Shown: piece after piece, positions 24,920 to 24,979 of the stretch | Numbering within the stretch: position 1 is the first letter of the stretch | How the letters are laid out: each line of letters begins with the position of its first letter | Assembly (NCBI GenBank): GCA_051878315.1 | Contig: JBJEJW010000016.1 | Span: forward strand, 1-24,979 | Direction of reading: 5' to 3' | From: W0P28-013 sp051878315 | Lineage (GTDB): Bacteria; Bacteroidota; Bacteroidia; Bacteroidales; Paludibacteraceae | Length of the DNA: 24,979 nucleotides | Notes under the pieces: model-generated | Seen by the model: the letters and a program-made list of their open reading frames with translations, nothing else | Databases searched by the model: none | What the model was told of the DNA's origin: nothing | Made by a program: the position numbers and the translations under genes

Positions 24920-24979
24920 TGGGTAGTGATGGATTCGAACCACCGAAGTCGAAAGACAGCTGAGTTACAGTCAGCCCCA
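24920..24979 (-). tRNA. tRNA-Tyr (anticodon GTA), 5' part beyond the window
   Basis: The 3' 60 bases are present: anticodon stem GCTGA/TCAGC with loop CTGTAAC (anticodon GTA), a long class II variable arm (GTC-TTTC-GAC), T-arm GGTGG/CCATC with loop TTCGAAT, and the 3' acceptor strand ACTACCC with discriminator A. The 5' acceptor strand and D-arm lie beyond the right edge. No CCA is encoded. It is the first visible member of the Tyr-Gly-Thr-tuf-Trp cluster. Confidence 0.95.

Overview
The window looks like a housekeeping segment of a Bacteroidetes (Bacteroidales-type) chromosome. Three things support this. The gene order tRNA cluster–tuf–trnW–secE–nusG–rplKAJL–rpoBC is typical of the phylum. 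The proteins (RpoB, RpoC, IF-2 with a long charged N-terminus, NspC) read as Bacteroidales-like. Four promoters match the Bacteroidetes primary-sigma consensus TTTG-N19/20-TAnnTTTG. I cannot name a genus from sequence alone.

Left end (1-2345): a 3'-truncated AMP-forming acyl-CoA synthetase gene lies 47 bp behind an AraC-family regulator gene on the minus strand. The regulator has a consensus promoter overlapped by a pair of inverted 11-bp repeats whose centres are 42 bp apart. A minus-strand tRNA-Ala(GGC) gene with its own promoter and terminator lies upstream.

2346-5045: priA (primosomal helicase, plus strand) starts only a few bases after a -7 box, so its mRNA may be leaderless. It is followed by tRNA-Leu(UAG) with its own promoter and a bidirectional terminator. 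These are the only plus-strand genes found.

5063-12061: a minus-strand operon rimP-nusA-infB-cvpA-(membrane protein)-nspC, read from a consensus promoter at 12030-12061 through a leader with an 11-bp hairpin. It joins ribosome maturation, transcription elongation and translation initiation to two membrane proteins and a polyamine-biosynthesis decarboxylase.

12104-24979: the large minus-strand tRNA-Tyr/Gly/Thr-tuf-tRNA-Trp-secE-nusG-rplK-rplA-rplJ-rplL-rpoB-rpoC cluster, ending in a terminator at 12104-12140. Its promoter lies beyond the right edge. Hairpins sit at the tuf/tRNA-Trp, rplL/rpoB and rpoB/rpoC junctions; the last carries the rpoB stop codon in its loop.

I see no mobile element, CRISPR array, prophage or defence system. 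The only gene-free stretch of about 300 bases is 1967-2271, described in the features. The points worth a second look are mostly RNA and regulatory features plus one small cytochrome-like membrane protein; nothing here is clearly a new biological system.
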